Below are positions 51,142 to 60,112 of a stretch of 64,000 nt of DNA, piece by piece (position 1 is the first letter of the stretch; each line of letters begins with the position of its first letter). Position numbers and translations under genes: made by a program. Origin of the DNA: Deltaproteobacteria bacterium (lineage in GTDB: Bacteria; Myxococcota_A; Polyangia; GCA-2747355). Under the pieces are notes generated by a model, which searched no databases, had not been told where the DNA came from, and saw only the letters and a program-made list of their open reading frames with translations. The stretch lies in NCBI GenBank assembly GCA_020633415.1, contig JACKDQ010000012.1:1-64000 (forward strand), read 5' to 3'.

Positions 51142-51908
51142 TGAGTTCTGCCACCACCTTTCTCCACGCGCCGTACAACCCAATGCTTGGGCGGCTTGCG
51201 CGTCAGGCTTTCCGATCGCGCCCAGTCATCAATCATGTGCGATAGACGGCGGAGATCCAGGGGCTGTGGCGAAAAAACCGCGATCAGCAGCTCCTTGCCG
51301 CGACTATCGTCCAAGATCACGCTGCCCGAGAGGGTGTGACTACCGGCGCGACCGAGCGTGACCGGCGGCGCATCGATGCGCTGAGGATAGAACCAGCTGA
51401 GACGGCGCGCCGCATCGAGCGAGACGATCGCCAGTTGACCCGGACGATCGACGGTTGCCACAAAGCGCAGCGCATCGCCGCTGTACAGGCGAGCCCCATC
51501 GTCCACAACGAACTGACGGTCGCCTCGCTTAGCGATCACCTGCAGAGCCAGACCGCCCTTGAAACGCACCGCGGTCTGCGGGTTGATCGATGCCGAAGGT
51601 GTGAGCGACAGACGCAACACCAACAACAACGCTGTCGCTGCGCTGGCGGTGATCAATGGCCCCCACCACAACAATGAGCGTGCTCGCGTCGGGCGCTTTT
51701 CGACGCGCTGGAAGGCGATGCGCTCGACGAGCTGCAGGCGCTTGGTTTCAGCGATACGTTGGTAGTCCTCGACGTTGGCCGAGATCGCAGCAAACTGTGA
51801 CCGGCAACGCTCGCAGCTTTCGATGTGCGAGCGGAGCGAAGCCGCACGTTCCGCGTCAAGATCGTCGGACAGCAGACGAGCGAATTCGATGTAACGGGCG
51901 CAGCTCAT
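51138..51908 (-). CDS. Zinc-finger anti-sigma factor
   Basis: A protein of 256 residues: N-terminal zf-HC2 motif HIESCERC (H28, C32, C35), one membrane span (PLITASAATALLLVLRLSL) and a periplasmic sensor-like domain with VDRPGQLAIVSLDA and LSGSVILDDSRGKELLIAVF, similar to DUF4384-type domains. It should hold the ECF sigma factor until an envelope signal is sensed. ATGA overlap (51908-51905) couples it to the sigma gene, and GTGA overlap couples it to the caspase gene. Confidence 0.85.
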   Translation of the reverse strand: MSCARYIEFARLLSDDLDAERAASLRSHIESCERCRSQFAAISANVEDYQRIAETKRLQLVERIAFQRVEKRPTRARSLLWWGPLITASAATALLLVLRLSLTPSASINPQTAVRFKGGLALQVIAKRGDRQFVVDDGARLYSGDALRFVATVDRPGQLAIVSLDAARRLSWFYPQRIDAPPVTLGRAGSHTLSGSVILDDSRGKELLIAVFSPQPLDLRRLSHMIDDWARSESLTRKPPKHWVVRRVEKGGGRTQ

Positions 51909-52393
51909 CCGACCCCTTCACTCGCCAACAACCGACGGACGGCTGCCAGGCGCTTGACGACGGCGCGCCGCGAGATGCCCAGTTGGGCAGCGACCTCGGA
52001 TTGGTCAAAGCCGTCGATGAAATGCAACACCAAGATCTGTTGGGCACGCTGATCGAGAAGACCGAGCAGTGTATCGAGTTGAGCGCGAGCGATCGCGCGA
52101 CCCTCAAGCGCCGGTGCGCAGCGAGTCGTCTCGGCCTGCGCACCGAGCAATTTGCTGCGTTGTCGACGACGACTGCGCAGCTGGTTGAGACAAACGTTGG
52201 TGCAGATTCGATAGAGCCAGGGCAAGGCACTCGTGCCATAGACAAAGTCAGTGAAGTTGCGGTGCGCGTTAATAAACGTCTCCTGCACGGCGTCTTCAGC
52301 CTCGGCGCGATCCCCCAATAGCCGCAGCGCCTTGTCGTAGAGCACCGCGGCATAGCTACGGTGGAGGCGCTCAATGCTTTGTGTCGGACTCAA
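51905..52393 (-). CDS. ECF-type RNA polymerase sigma factor (RpoE-like)
   Basis: The 162-residue protein has sigma region 2 (LLGDRAEAEDAVQETFINAH) and region 4 (GFDQSEVAAQLGISRRAVVK). The start is TTG 52393, supported by GGAGGTG 4-5 nt upstream; the longer alternatives are worse. It heads an apparent six-gene operon (sigma, anti-sigma, caspase, two VWA proteins, transglutaminase-like protein). It probably activates its own operon when released. The -35/-10 of its promoter cannot be fixed from sequence. Confidence 0.85.
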   Translation of the reverse strand: MSPTQSIERLHRSYAAVLYDKALRLLGDRAEAEDAVQETFINAHRNFTDFVYGTSALPWLYRICTNVCLNQLRSRRRQRSKLLGAQAETTRCAPALEGRAIARAQLDTLLGLLDQRAQQILVLHFIDGFDQSEVAAQLGISRRAVVKRLAAVRRLLASEGVG

Positions 52394-52748
52394 TGCACCT
52401 CCGCTGGGTTAACACCGCCACCGCAGCGGATGAGAACCCGCATCACGAGAATTTCGGAAAATGCGTGAACTCGCCGAGGGTGGACCGGGGACGATCGCAG
52501 GTTAGCGAAAATGGCGACCGCTTCAAATGGCTTGTCGCGGCGGAGGATCTGACGCCAACGGCACGGCGCCGCCGGTTGCCGGCTAGAAATAGCCGTGAAT
52601 ACAATGACTTAGCGTACCGTTTTCGATAAGAGAGTTGAACCGGCCGGTCGCCTGGCGACCGCCAGACGGAAAGCCCTTAATTCCAATATGTTGGACCATC
52701 ACTCCCACTGGCGCAAAAACTGCATTAAGTGCCAGCGGAGGTGTAGAT
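52394..52748. other. Divergent intergenic region upstream of the sigma operon
   Basis: About 355 bases separate the sigma gene (minus) from the secreted-protein gene at 52749 (plus). It should hold the promoter of the sigma/anti-sigma/caspase operon. I could not find a convincing ECF -35/-10 pair by eye. The plus-strand frame starting at 52635 reaches the next gene, but its N-terminus lacks a signal and is taken as noncoding. Confidence 0.45.
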
Positions 52749-53681
52749 GTGCGCTATTTATCGATCTTGCTGCCGCTGTTGCTGAGCACGTCGTCGGCAC
52801 TCGGCGAGCGCAAGATGATCAGCTTCCGCGGGCTTCCTCAGGCCGGTCGGTATACGGGGCAACGCGCGGTAGAGGTTCTCGGTCTGGCGATCGCGATCAA
52901 CGCCGGCGCGCTGCCCGGGTTCAGGCAATGGAAAACGACCCTTCCCACCGCAAACGGCACGTACTTTAACTTCGAGCAGACCCGAGACCGACGCATCGGT
53001 GCGACGGGCGCAGCGAAGCGACTGACTCACGAGGTCGCGGGGATCACGATCGTCGAAGTCGAAACGGGCGTTGTCGAAGTCAGTCGAAGCAGTGACTACC
53101 TCGCCGCGCGAATGATCGCTAAGTCCCGGCCGAAACTGAGCAGTCGCGCCCGTGACTTCGAGCGCTTAGACGCAGTCGCCTCTCGCTTCCTCGGTATCAA
53201 TCCGACCACTGCGCTACTTCATCGGCGATTCACGAACGAAAGCGCGAACGGCAGATCTTCCGAGGTGCGGATAAGCGTTGGCCGCAAACACGGACGACTG
53301 GTGGAGAGCAACTACCACGATGGCCTACTGAGCGCGCTGACGTTGCGCAAGTTCGATGCGCGCGATCGGCGAATCACCGCGCAATACGCCATCGATCACA
53401 CGCGGTACTACTGCCTTGCAGGGGGCTGGGAACTTTCGCTGCCCAGCGACGGGTCAGCGCCAACATTGGCCTTTGGTCGCAGCCTGCGGCTAACGCATAA
53501 GCGCGGCCGCTTCGTCGTCGAGACCAAACCCGTTGAGGGGGTAATGCTCTACAAGATCGAGCGCTTGCTGATCGAGCGCATACCGCAAAAGTGGCGCGCC
53601 GCGGTGATCGAAACGCTACAAGCCAACGGCTGGATCGACCCTGCGGAGGCCAAGGCGCTTACGCCGCCCGCGCGGACGTGA
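52749..53681 (+). CDS. Secreted protein of unknown function
   Basis: A GTG-initiated protein of 310 residues; GGAGGTG lies 5 nt before the GTG at 52749, and the signal VRYLSILLPLLLSTSSALG follows at once, so this start is preferred to 52635. The mature domain is beta-rich, with TANGTYFNFEQTRDRRIG and GITIVEVETGVVEVSRSSDY, and ends in a helix (IPQKWRAAVIETLQANGW). No cysteine-rich or catalytic motif is seen. No family was recognised. It is convergent with the FGE-domain gene. Confidence 0.65.
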   Translation: MRYLSILLPLLLSTSSALGERKMISFRGLPQAGRYTGQRAVEVLGLAIAINAGALPGFRQWKTTLPTANGTYFNFEQTRDRRIGATGAAKRLTHEVAGITIVEVETGVVEVSRSSDYLAARMIAKSRPKLSSRARDFERLDAVASRFLGINPTTALLHRRFTNESANGRSSEVRISVGRKHGRLVESNYHDGLLSALTLRKFDARDRRITAQYAIDHTRYYCLAGGWELSLPSDGSAPTLAFGRSLRLTHKRGRFVVETKPVEGVMLYKIERLLIERIPQKWRAAVIETLQANGWIDPAEAKALTPPART

Positions 53682-53696
53682 GACACCTCGCCTGAG

Positions 53697-55151
53697 CTAG
53701 GGGAGGGTGCGAACGCAGCGGATCCCGGTGTAGTGATCTTCGGGAACGGTGTCGATGAACAGCAACCGCGATGAGGCGCGTAGTTCATTGCGCGCGCTGA
53801 AGGCGGAGCCGCCGCGCATCACAAAGCCACCTTGGTTACCGATGCCGATCGGATCGACGCGTTGCGCAGCACCGAGATCGGCTTTTGATCGATCGTGAAC
53901 CCATTCGGCGACACTGCCGAGCATGTCATACACGCCAAAGGCGTTGGGCTTCTTGGTGCCAACGGGCTGAAAGGTGCCCGCGTTCGAGTTGTAAAGATGC
54001 CAGCCCAATTCGTCGACGTCGGTTGAAACCGCGCAATTTTTCGGCGTCTGGCCGTTATACAGCGAGCTCGTCGTGCCAGCGCGACAGGCGTATTCCCACT
54101 CGGCTTCCATCGGCAAACGATAGCCTGGGCAGTCGTAGATCTTGGCTCCGGCATAGACCGCTTTGGTCCTGCAATCGAAAAAGTCGATGCCGGCAACGGT
54201 GGTAAGGTCGCAGTCGTAGCAGGGGTCGAGCCCCTTTTTCACGCTCAGCGCGCTGCAGTAATAGGCGGCGGTCGTCCAGGTCGCCGTCAGACCATTGCCG
54301 GCAACCGGGCAGTCGTCCTTGGCGCAAAACAGCGAGCGCGGCTGCCGGCCGGTCGCGTAAAAATACTCGGCATTGGTCACTTCGGTCTGCTTGATCTCGA
54401 ACGAGCGTGTCAAGGTCACCGGATGCAAGGTCTCTGCACCAACAACCCACTTGGTCGCCGCGAAGCCCGTCTTTACCGCACAGCTATCCTCGGGCTGCGC
54501 ACCCATGTAGAAACAGCCGGCGGGAACCTTGCACCAGCCCGCTTTGCAGTCCTCTTTCACCGTCGGGTGCTTGCAGGGGCCCCAATCGGCGACTGAACCG
54601 TCAATGGCGGCGGCATCGCCAAGCGGCCCATCGCCCAACACTTGGTCGGTGCGCCCGCCGTCGGCAGCGCGGATCTTGTTTTGGTCATAGATTGGCAAGT
54701 CGCTCGGATCGATATCGATCGCCTGACAAACGCCCTCGATGCAGGTCGTATCCCCCGTGCAAGTCGGCGCGTTGACGCACTTCTGACTGAGCACAAGGCG
54801 CAACAGCAACATCTTCTTGGCCAAAAAGCGCACGCGCGCTGTTCGTGAAACGATCGTCTTCGAGGCGGAGATCCCGCTGATCCCAATGACCAATGGGCGG
54901 TCAAAATCGCGTTCAGCGGTGAAGGTCAAGGTTGCCGGCAGCAAAACCGCCTCGCGCTTTGCCGGGTCGAGCACGTAGCGACGCTCAAACTTGAGCTCGA
55001 TGTCGCGCTCGACTTGAAGCGAAAACGCATCGAGCTGTTGGGGGATCGAAAGATCTGAGCTGATCGCGATCACGATGCCGGTCGGGTCATCAGCCACGCA
55101 GCCACTAGCGAGTGCGGCGAGCAAGACACAGCTGGCGATCGCGCGCCGCAT
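53697..55151 (-). CDS. FGE-sulfatase-domain lipoprotein
   Basis: The 484-residue lipoprotein (signal CVLLAALASGC) has a beta-rich first third, a short Cys-rich and Asp-rich linker, and from about residue 205 a formylglycine-generating-enzyme (SUMF1) domain: IKQTEVTNAEYFYATG, YRLPMEAEWEYACRAGT, NAFGVYDMLGSVAEWV, VMRGGSAFSARNELRASSRL and GIRCVRTL. Domain members often act as scaffolds rather than true FGEs. It is coupled to the TPR gene through a TAATG overlap at 55151. Confidence 0.85.
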   Translation of the reverse strand: MRRAIASCVLLAALASGCVADDPTGIVIAISSDLSIPQQLDAFSLQVERDIELKFERRYVLDPAKREAVLLPATLTFTAERDFDRPLVIGISGISASKTIVSRTARVRFLAKKMLLLRLVLSQKCVNAPTCTGDTTCIEGVCQAIDIDPSDLPIYDQNKIRAADGGRTDQVLGDGPLGDAAAIDGSVADWGPCKHPTVKEDCKAGWCKVPAGCFYMGAQPEDSCAVKTGFAATKWVVGAETLHPVTLTRSFEIKQTEVTNAEYFYATGRQPRSLFCAKDDCPVAGNGLTATWTTAAYYCSALSVKKGLDPCYDCDLTTVAGIDFFDCRTKAVYAGAKIYDCPGYRLPMEAEWEYACRAGTTSSLYNGQTPKNCAVSTDVDELGWHLYNSNAGTFQPVGTKKPNAFGVYDMLGSVAEWVHDRSKADLGAAQRVDPIGIGNQGGFVMRGGSAFSARNELRASSRLLFIDTVPEDHYTGIRCVRTLP

Positions 55152-55795
55152 TAGTCGACCCCCACCACGCCTGGATCGAGCGACCCGCTGGGCGCCGACT
55201 TGCGTTCAGCGCCGAGTGCCAGCGCTGTCGCTGTTGCACCGCCTGCGACGACCACGCCGATCGCCGTCCAAAACCACCACCTTTTGTAGATCGGGCGGGG
55301 CAGCAAAGGCTTGAGCGGTTGCGCTCGATCGAAACGCAGTGCCGCCGGCGGAGCTGGCGGACGCGCCACAGGCTTTGCTGGGCTCACCGCCGACGAAGAC
55401 TTCCTCGAGTCGTCGACATGCTGTTGACGAAGCTCGCTGAGTCGCCGGTCGACCTCTTGGGCAAACGGTGCGGGACGACCGGGGTTCTGGCGCTCCCACT
55501 CCGACAGGTAGAGCTTGTAAAAGAATGTCGCCCGTTCGTATTGGCGCAGCTGGCGATGGCACTGCGCGATGTTGAAAAGCAGACTCGGGCGCTCGCTCAG
55601 CCGCGAAGCCGCCTTGAACTGTTCGAGCGCTGTCGCGAACTCGCCCAGCCGGTAGGCGCGCGAAGCTTTTTGGTAGTGTAAGCGCGCCGCGGTCTGTCGA
55701 TCGGTCGCCTGGTCCGCGGGCGCCTGAGCCTCGGCCACACCGGCGAAGGCGCTGAAGCAAAGCACGCAGAGCGCGATCGCAAGGCGAACGGTCAT
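55151..55795 (-). CDS. TPR-containing exported protein
   Basis: A protein of 214 residues with signal peptide (ALCVLCFSAFAGVAEAQA), about two tetratricopeptide units (YQKASRAYRLGEFATALEQF, LLFNIAQCHRQLRQYERATF), a Pro/Ala-rich linker and a C-terminal membrane span (WWFWTAIGVVVAGGATATAL). Its ATG follows the kinase stop with no gap, and its stop overlaps the FGE-domain start, so the three genes are translated together. It is likely a scaffold between kinase and lipoprotein. Confidence 0.8.
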   Translation of the reverse strand: MTVRLAIALCVLCFSAFAGVAEAQAPADQATDRQTAARLHYQKASRAYRLGEFATALEQFKAASRLSERPSLLFNIAQCHRQLRQYERATFFYKLYLSEWERQNPGRPAPFAQEVDRRLSELRQQHVDDSRKSSSAVSPAKPVARPPAPPAALRFDRAQPLKPLLPRPIYKRWWFWTAIGVVVAGGATATALALGAERKSAPSGSLDPGVVGVD

Positions 55796-57202
55796 CTAGA
55801 AATCCATCAGCCCTTCACCGACATAGCGTCGACTGGGGCGCGCCGCCGTGGCCGCTGATTGCGCCGCTGGCGGCATGGAACGCATCGCCTTGGCACGACT
55901 CGTTCGCCTGAGCGCGTTGTGATTGGGCTGATCCACTGGCGACGAAGCGATCGGCTCCGCCGCCGGAATCACCACTCGGGCACGCGGCTCGGCAAAGAAT
56001 ATCCGCTCGCGCGAGTCCTGCTCGCTCAAGCCAATCGGTGTCGACACACGCCGCGCGGCGGGAAGCTCGAGCGCCGCCGGCAGCGTCGAAATGCCCACGC
56101 CGAGCAGCAACGCTGTGAGCGGCAACATCGCCGCGACAAGCCGCCGCCGCTGGCGACGTCCATCGACCAAGCGACTGAGCGTGGCGACGATCGTCTCCAT
56201 CGTCGGCCGCTGCGAGGGCTCGGGACGCAAGCAGGCCCGCAGCAAACGTTGAGCCGCCGGGGGAAACACCGACAACCGTGGCAGTCGCTTGAGCTTGCCG
56301 CGAAAAACCATGCCGACATGCTCAAGCGCGGTCTTGCCGGCAAATGGCGAGCGGCCAGTAAACAACTCGTGCAGCGTCACGCCGAACGACCAACAGTCGG
56401 TAGCGCGACTGGCGCCTTGTCCCTGCCATTGTTCGGGTGCCATGTACGACGGCGTGCCGCGAATCCCGGCGTTGGTCTCGCTCGCGGTGCTGGCAAACGG
56501 TTGCCAGGATAGATCGGCCGACTCGAGTGGGCCCAACGACTTGGCTAGACCAAAATCGACGACGCGTAACCGACCGTCGTTAGCGATCATGATGTTGTCG
56601 GGCTTGAGATCGCGATGCAGCAACCCGTGGCGATGAGCGTGCTGCAGGGCGCGCGCGATCTGCAGCGCGAAAGACAGCGCCTCGGGCACTTCGAGCGGCC
56701 CTGGTGCGAGCAGTTGCCGGAGCGTCCCACCATCGAGATACTCGAGGGCCAGGTACGGCCAGCCACGAAACTCGCCGACGCTGTAGACGGTAACGATGTT
56801 GGGATGGCTCAGGCGCGCCGTGGTGCGCGCCTCAAAGAGAAACCGCTCACGCAGCTCGCCGTGCCAGGACTTGGAGCAAACAAACTTCAGCGCAACTTTG
56901 CGCTGTAGTGCGCGGTCTTCGGCGAGGTAGACCGCACCCATGCTGCCGCGACCCAGCAAATGGAGCACGCGGTATTGGTCGATCTGCTCGCCACCGCAAA
57001 GCTCGAGGTCGGTGCTATCGATCAGCTCGCCAGCCTCAGCGCCGCGTGAGCGATCGATCGCGAAACTGGCGTTGGCCATCGCAGCAACCAACTGGCGGCA
57101 TACACTACAGTCAGCGAGGTGATCGCGTGCAGCATCAGCTGCGCCTTGATCCAAGCGCTGTGCGAGAAGGTCTAAAACCGTATTCGCGTCTAAACAAGCC
57201 AC
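55796..57202 (-). CDS. Ser/Thr protein kinase with N-terminal zinc finger
   Basis: A GTG-initiated protein of 468 residues. Residues 28-35 form a zf-HC2-like site (HLADCSVC), as in anti-sigma factors. The Hanks-type kinase follows: GRGSMGAVYLAED, Lys in KVALKFV, HRDLKPDN and DFGLAK (DFG), with GTPSYMAPEQW. A membrane span lies near 356-378 (AAMLPLTALLLGVGISTLP) and the tail is Ala/Arg/Pro-rich. The zinc finger suggests the kinase may bind a sigma factor; the ECF-like sigma at 59130 is the nearest candidate. It heads the TPR/FGE operon. Confidence 0.9.
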   Translation of the reverse strand: MACLDANTVLDLLAQRLDQGAADAARDHLADCSVCRQLVAAMANASFAIDRSRGAEAGELIDSTDLELCGGEQIDQYRVLHLLGRGSMGAVYLAEDRALQRKVALKFVCSKSWHGELRERFLFEARTTARLSHPNIVTVYSVGEFRGWPYLALEYLDGGTLRQLLAPGPLEVPEALSFALQIARALQHAHRHGLLHRDLKPDNIMIANDGRLRVVDFGLAKSLGPLESADLSWQPFASTASETNAGIRGTPSYMAPEQWQGQGASRATDCWSFGVTLHELFTGRSPFAGKTALEHVGMVFRGKLKRLPRLSVFPPAAQRLLRACLRPEPSQRPTMETIVATLSRLVDGRRQRRRLVAAMLPLTALLLGVGISTLPAALELPAARRVSTPIGLSEQDSRERIFFAEPRARVVIPAAEPIASSPVDQPNHNALRRTSRAKAMRSMPPAAQSAATAARPSRRYVGEGLMDF

Positions 57203-57353
57203 GTTTCACACATCGATCTGCGGCCGCTTTCGACGGGACGCCGCCTGCGTCGTCACGACGCGGCAGACCCTAGCGAGCCAACCGTCTGATTGCAATACGT
57301 GTCGGGGGCGGTCAATCGTCCTCGCCGGGGATGGCAACGTTTAAAATGTTGAA

Positions 57354-57383
57354 ATTATACCGTTTTTATCACAGGCCGGCCAA
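57354..57383 (-). promoter_or_regulatory. Sigma-70-like promoter candidate for the kinase operon
   Basis: On the minus strand TTGGCC (57383-57378, four of six bases of the -35 consensus) and a perfect TATAAT (57359-57354) are 18 bp apart in a locally AT-rich patch. This is 150 bp upstream of the kinase GTG. The next gene on this strand ends at 57505, so the position fits. Confidence 0.6.
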
Positions 57384-57393
57384 GTGCAGTTCG

Positions 57394-57445
57394 CGCCCGC
57401 GCCGCTGAGCCTCTGGGCCCGCCCGCGCCGCTGAGCCTCTGGGCC
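57394..57445. repeat. Two perfect 26-bp tandem repeats
   Basis: A 26-bp unit beginning CGCCCGCGCCGCTGAGCC is duplicated exactly at 57394-57419 and 57420-57445, just outside the promoter candidate at 57354-57383. The repeats are noncoding. Confidence 0.9.
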
Positions 57446-57504
57446 AGTTGCGCAAAACGGGACTCGCCGCTCCCAACAGCGGCTGCGGGCCCTTCGCAGA
57501 AGAT

Positions 57505-58146
57505 CTAGCGCGGCGTCGCCAACTTGGCCGCCAGCCGCTTCATACCGACCATCAGCGAGTCGACAAAGCAGTCGGTGTCTACCGAGGCCGACTGCTTGGA
57601 GGTCTCGGTCTTGAGATCGTAGAGGGTCGCGCTGATCGCGCAGCGGCTACCCACGCGGAGGATCTTGGTGTCCAGCGTATGGTCGGCGGCCAGCGCAGCA
57701 CCCAGGGCAACCTGCGATTTGCGGTCGAAGCGGTCGGCATAGCCTTGCTTCTTTTGTTCAGCCAACCGACGACGCAACAGCACACCGGGAACGATACGAT
57801 ACCCGGCCTGCTCGGTGAGCTGGGCGGCGAGGTAGTCGGTGAGCTGTTGCCGTGTCGGGGCAGTCAGCGTCTGGGATGGCTCGGCGACATCGAAGACCAT
57901 CACTCTGCCGGGGTTTTCCGCTGGTGTGGCCGACGGACCGGGCGCCCGCATCGAGCGCGCGCGGCTCGCGGTCCGACTGGAACAGAGCTGCGCTACGCAG
58001 ATCTGCCCTGGGCGACAATCAGCGCGGTTCAAACAATGCGGATATGACGAGCGCCGCTGGGGCACACTGGCGCACGCGCCGAGCAGCGTGGCCACCAGCA
58101 AACCGGCGATAATCCAGGCCGCGCGTTGGGTATGCGAATGCCTCAT
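57505..58146 (-). CDS. Lipoprotein with Cys motif and TolB-N-like domain
   Basis: A protein of 213 residues with a lipoprotein signal (GLLVATLLGAC), a short Cys-rich motif (CLNRADCRPGQICVAQLC), and then a domain with VMVFDVAEPS, ALGAALAADHTLDTKILRVG and SATLYDLKTE, which resembles the alpha/beta fold of TolB N-terminal and LpoB-like lipoproteins. It starts 8 nt after the stop of the gene at 58155-58940, so the two share a message. Confidence 0.65.
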   Translation of the reverse strand: MRHSHTQRAAWIIAGLLVATLLGACASVPQRRSSYPHCLNRADCRPGQICVAQLCSSRTASRARSMRAPGPSATPAENPGRVMVFDVAEPSQTLTAPTRQQLTDYLAAQLTEQAGYRIVPGVLLRRRLAEQKKQGYADRFDRKSQVALGAALAADHTLDTKILRVGSRCAISATLYDLKTETSKQSASVDTDCFVDSLMVGMKRLAAKLATPR

Positions 58147-58154
58147 CGATCGCC

Positions 58155-58940
58155 CTAAGCTGGGGGCGGCGTCTGCCCGATCAGATCTTCGATCAACATG
58201 CGCACGCGCTTTTCCTGCAGCTCAGCGTCGTGAAAATACATGAAATAATCGAAGTTCTGGCCGCTCTTTTCGATCCGCGCCGCGCCTGCCCTGCCCTCGA
58301 TCGGGGCCACTTTTGCGTGCCAGTCTTCCGGCATAATGTCCGTCGTCGAGATCGACTTAGTGCCCGACCAGAGCACTTTGCCGTCCATGTTGATAATCCG
58401 CAGCTCGACGGAAGCCTTCCATACCGGGACTTGAACCATCCGCATCGAGGAATCCTGGCTGATCTGAGAGCGCGCATAGGCGAGTGGCCGCTCGACATAC
58501 TCGGCATCGCCGTCACCTTTGATGAACGCGCGAGTCACAACGTCGACGTACACCGAGCGCACTTCGAAGATCGCGTCGGCGCCGGTCTCCTTACCGAGCA
58601 ACAGCGCCTTTTCGGTGCGATCCCATTTCTCGCGCGTCTCGTTTTTCTTGAGTCGGTTCTCGACGCGCGAAACGATCGCCCCTGAAATGAGCTCGAAGCC
58701 GCGCTGCAGCAGCGTCTTTTCCACATGGGAAACCAGCCGCTTGTAGTTCCCGTCACCCATCGCGTCCGAGCACTTATTCGGACAGTTTGCTTCCTTAGGG
58801 CTGAGGAAAATCAGCTTCTTAACGGGCGCACTCTTGGCCGCACCAAGCAACAGGGGCTCTCTAGGGCTCGACTTCTTGACGGTCAGATAGGTCGTTGCGC
58901 AACCTTGAGCGACAATTGACAGCGCTACCGCAAATGCCAC
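58155..58940 (-). CDS. Lipoprotein of unknown function
   Basis: The frame begins at GTG 58940 and gives 261 residues with a short hydrophobic lead and lipobox (SIVAQGC). The lead lacks the usual N-terminal positive charges, so the true start may be a non-standard codon or the call may be short. The body has VSHVEKTLLQRGFELISG, ADAIFEVRSVYVDV and VWKASVELRIINMDGKVLWS, like curli-assembly CsgG/TolB-N-type lipoproteins that scan a ligand. It is probably in an operon with the gene at 57505-58146. Confidence 0.6.
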   Translation of the reverse strand: MAFAVALSIVAQGCATTYLTVKKSSPREPLLLGAAKSAPVKKLIFLSPKEANCPNKCSDAMGDGNYKRLVSHVEKTLLQRGFELISGAIVSRVENRLKKNETREKWDRTEKALLLGKETGADAIFEVRSVYVDVVTRAFIKGDGDAEYVERPLAYARSQISQDSSMRMVQVPVWKASVELRIINMDGKVLWSGTKSISTTDIMPEDWHAKVAPIEGRAGAARIEKSGQNFDYFMYFHDAELQEKRVRMLIEDLIGQTPPPA

Positions 58941-59129
58941 AGCGGGTAAATAGTCGATGTATGCCGTCGGTGACCACAGTTGTCGGCCAAAAGTGAATGA
59001 TATTGTGTTTTTTTGCCGCTGCTAAACAGTCCGCGGCCCGCGGCGCCGACCCGCTTTGCGCTTGGGCGCGCTCGTTTTGCGCCTTGGCGCAACTGGACTT
59101 GGCATCGAAAGAGCGCAAAGCGAGCGCTG

Positions 59130-60065
59130 CTAGCGCGACTGATCCTTGCCGCGCTCGTTGGCACCGCGCTGCTCGCTCAGTGTTTGCGGATGATCGGCGA
59201 GCACGCTGCGAAAGGAGAAATCCAGTCGGCTGGAGATCAGCGCGATAATGCTGTCCAGCTCGGGCTCTTCGACCGAGAGGGCGGAAAGCAATCGCTGGCG
59301 CGTACCGACGAGCAATTCGGCGCGCGCTTTCTGCAGCCAGCGCGCCGCCGTGGCGCGATGCACGCCGAAGATCGGCGCCAGGTCGTCGATACTCAGCCCG
59401 TCGATATAGCTCAACTGCAGCAGCGAACGCTGACGCTTTTCCTGCGCGGCCAGCGCTTGACGAAACGCTTGGCGAAACGCTTCACGATAGGTCGCCTTGA
59501 GAAACAGCAGCTCGGGATCGTAGCTCGGGTCGGGGATCGCTTCGAACACCTGCTCATCGACGGGAATCTCGCGATTCCCGCGTTGGGCGCGGTTGAGTGC
59601 AGCGCGCACGCAGCAGACCCGCAGCCAGGCTTGCAGACGACCACGGCCAGCGTATTTGGCGACCAGCGGAGCGGACTTGCCATCGCCGACCAACAGCCGG
59701 GCCAGCAGTTGTTGCAGCAGTTCAGCCGCCGCGTCGGCGGGCAGATCGATCCGCGCGATCGCCGCGCGCATCAGTTGGCGGTAGGCCGCCTCAAACTCGG
59801 TTTTCGCCGCGTTATCGCCGGCGACACAAGCGCAGACCAGGTAGAGGTCGGAGACGCAGAGATGACTCAACCAGCACAGCAATTGGGACCGATCGCGATC
59901 GATGCGTTCGGCCAAGAACGCGACAAAGCGCCGATCGTCGACGACTAACTGCGGCCACTCGGCGCGCGCTTCGGCGATACGCTCGGTTAGCGCTACAGCC
60001 AACGCATCTCGCGCGGCAGGCTCGAGCGGGTGCCCGCCAAGCAAGAGATCGACGAGTTGATCCAT
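59130..60065 (-). CDS. ECF-like RNA polymerase sigma factor (long form)
   Basis: From ATG 60065 the protein has 311 residues. Region 4 is clear: YIDGLSIDDLAPIFGVHRAT followed by AARWLQKARAEL. The region 2-like part has GDGKSAPLVAKYAGRGRLQA and WLRVCCVRAALNRAQRG. A long N-terminal extension of about 80 residues precedes it, as in the extended sigma factors of myxobacteria that act with kinases. The frame runs on to 60230, but that part is Arg-rich and lacks a ribosome binding site. Neighbouring genes suggest envelope functions. A cognate regulator could be the zinc-finger kinase at 55796-57202. Confidence 0.75.
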   Translation of the reverse strand: MDQLVDLLLGGHPLEPAARDALAVALTERIAEARAEWPQLVVDDRRFVAFLAERIDRDRSQLLCWLSHLCVSDLYLVCACVAGDNAAKTEFEAAYRQLMRAAIARIDLPADAAAELLQQLLARLLVGDGKSAPLVAKYAGRGRLQAWLRVCCVRAALNRAQRGNREIPVDEQVFEAIPDPSYDPELLFLKATYREAFRQAFRQALAAQEKRQRSLLQLSYIDGLSIDDLAPIFGVHRATAARWLQKARAELLVGTRQRLLSALSVEEPELDSIIALISSRLDFSFRSVLADHPQTLSEQRGANERGKDQSR

Positions 60066-60112
60066 TGCTGTCGATCCTAGCCTAAAGCGCCGATCACTGC
60101 TATCAAGGCCGC

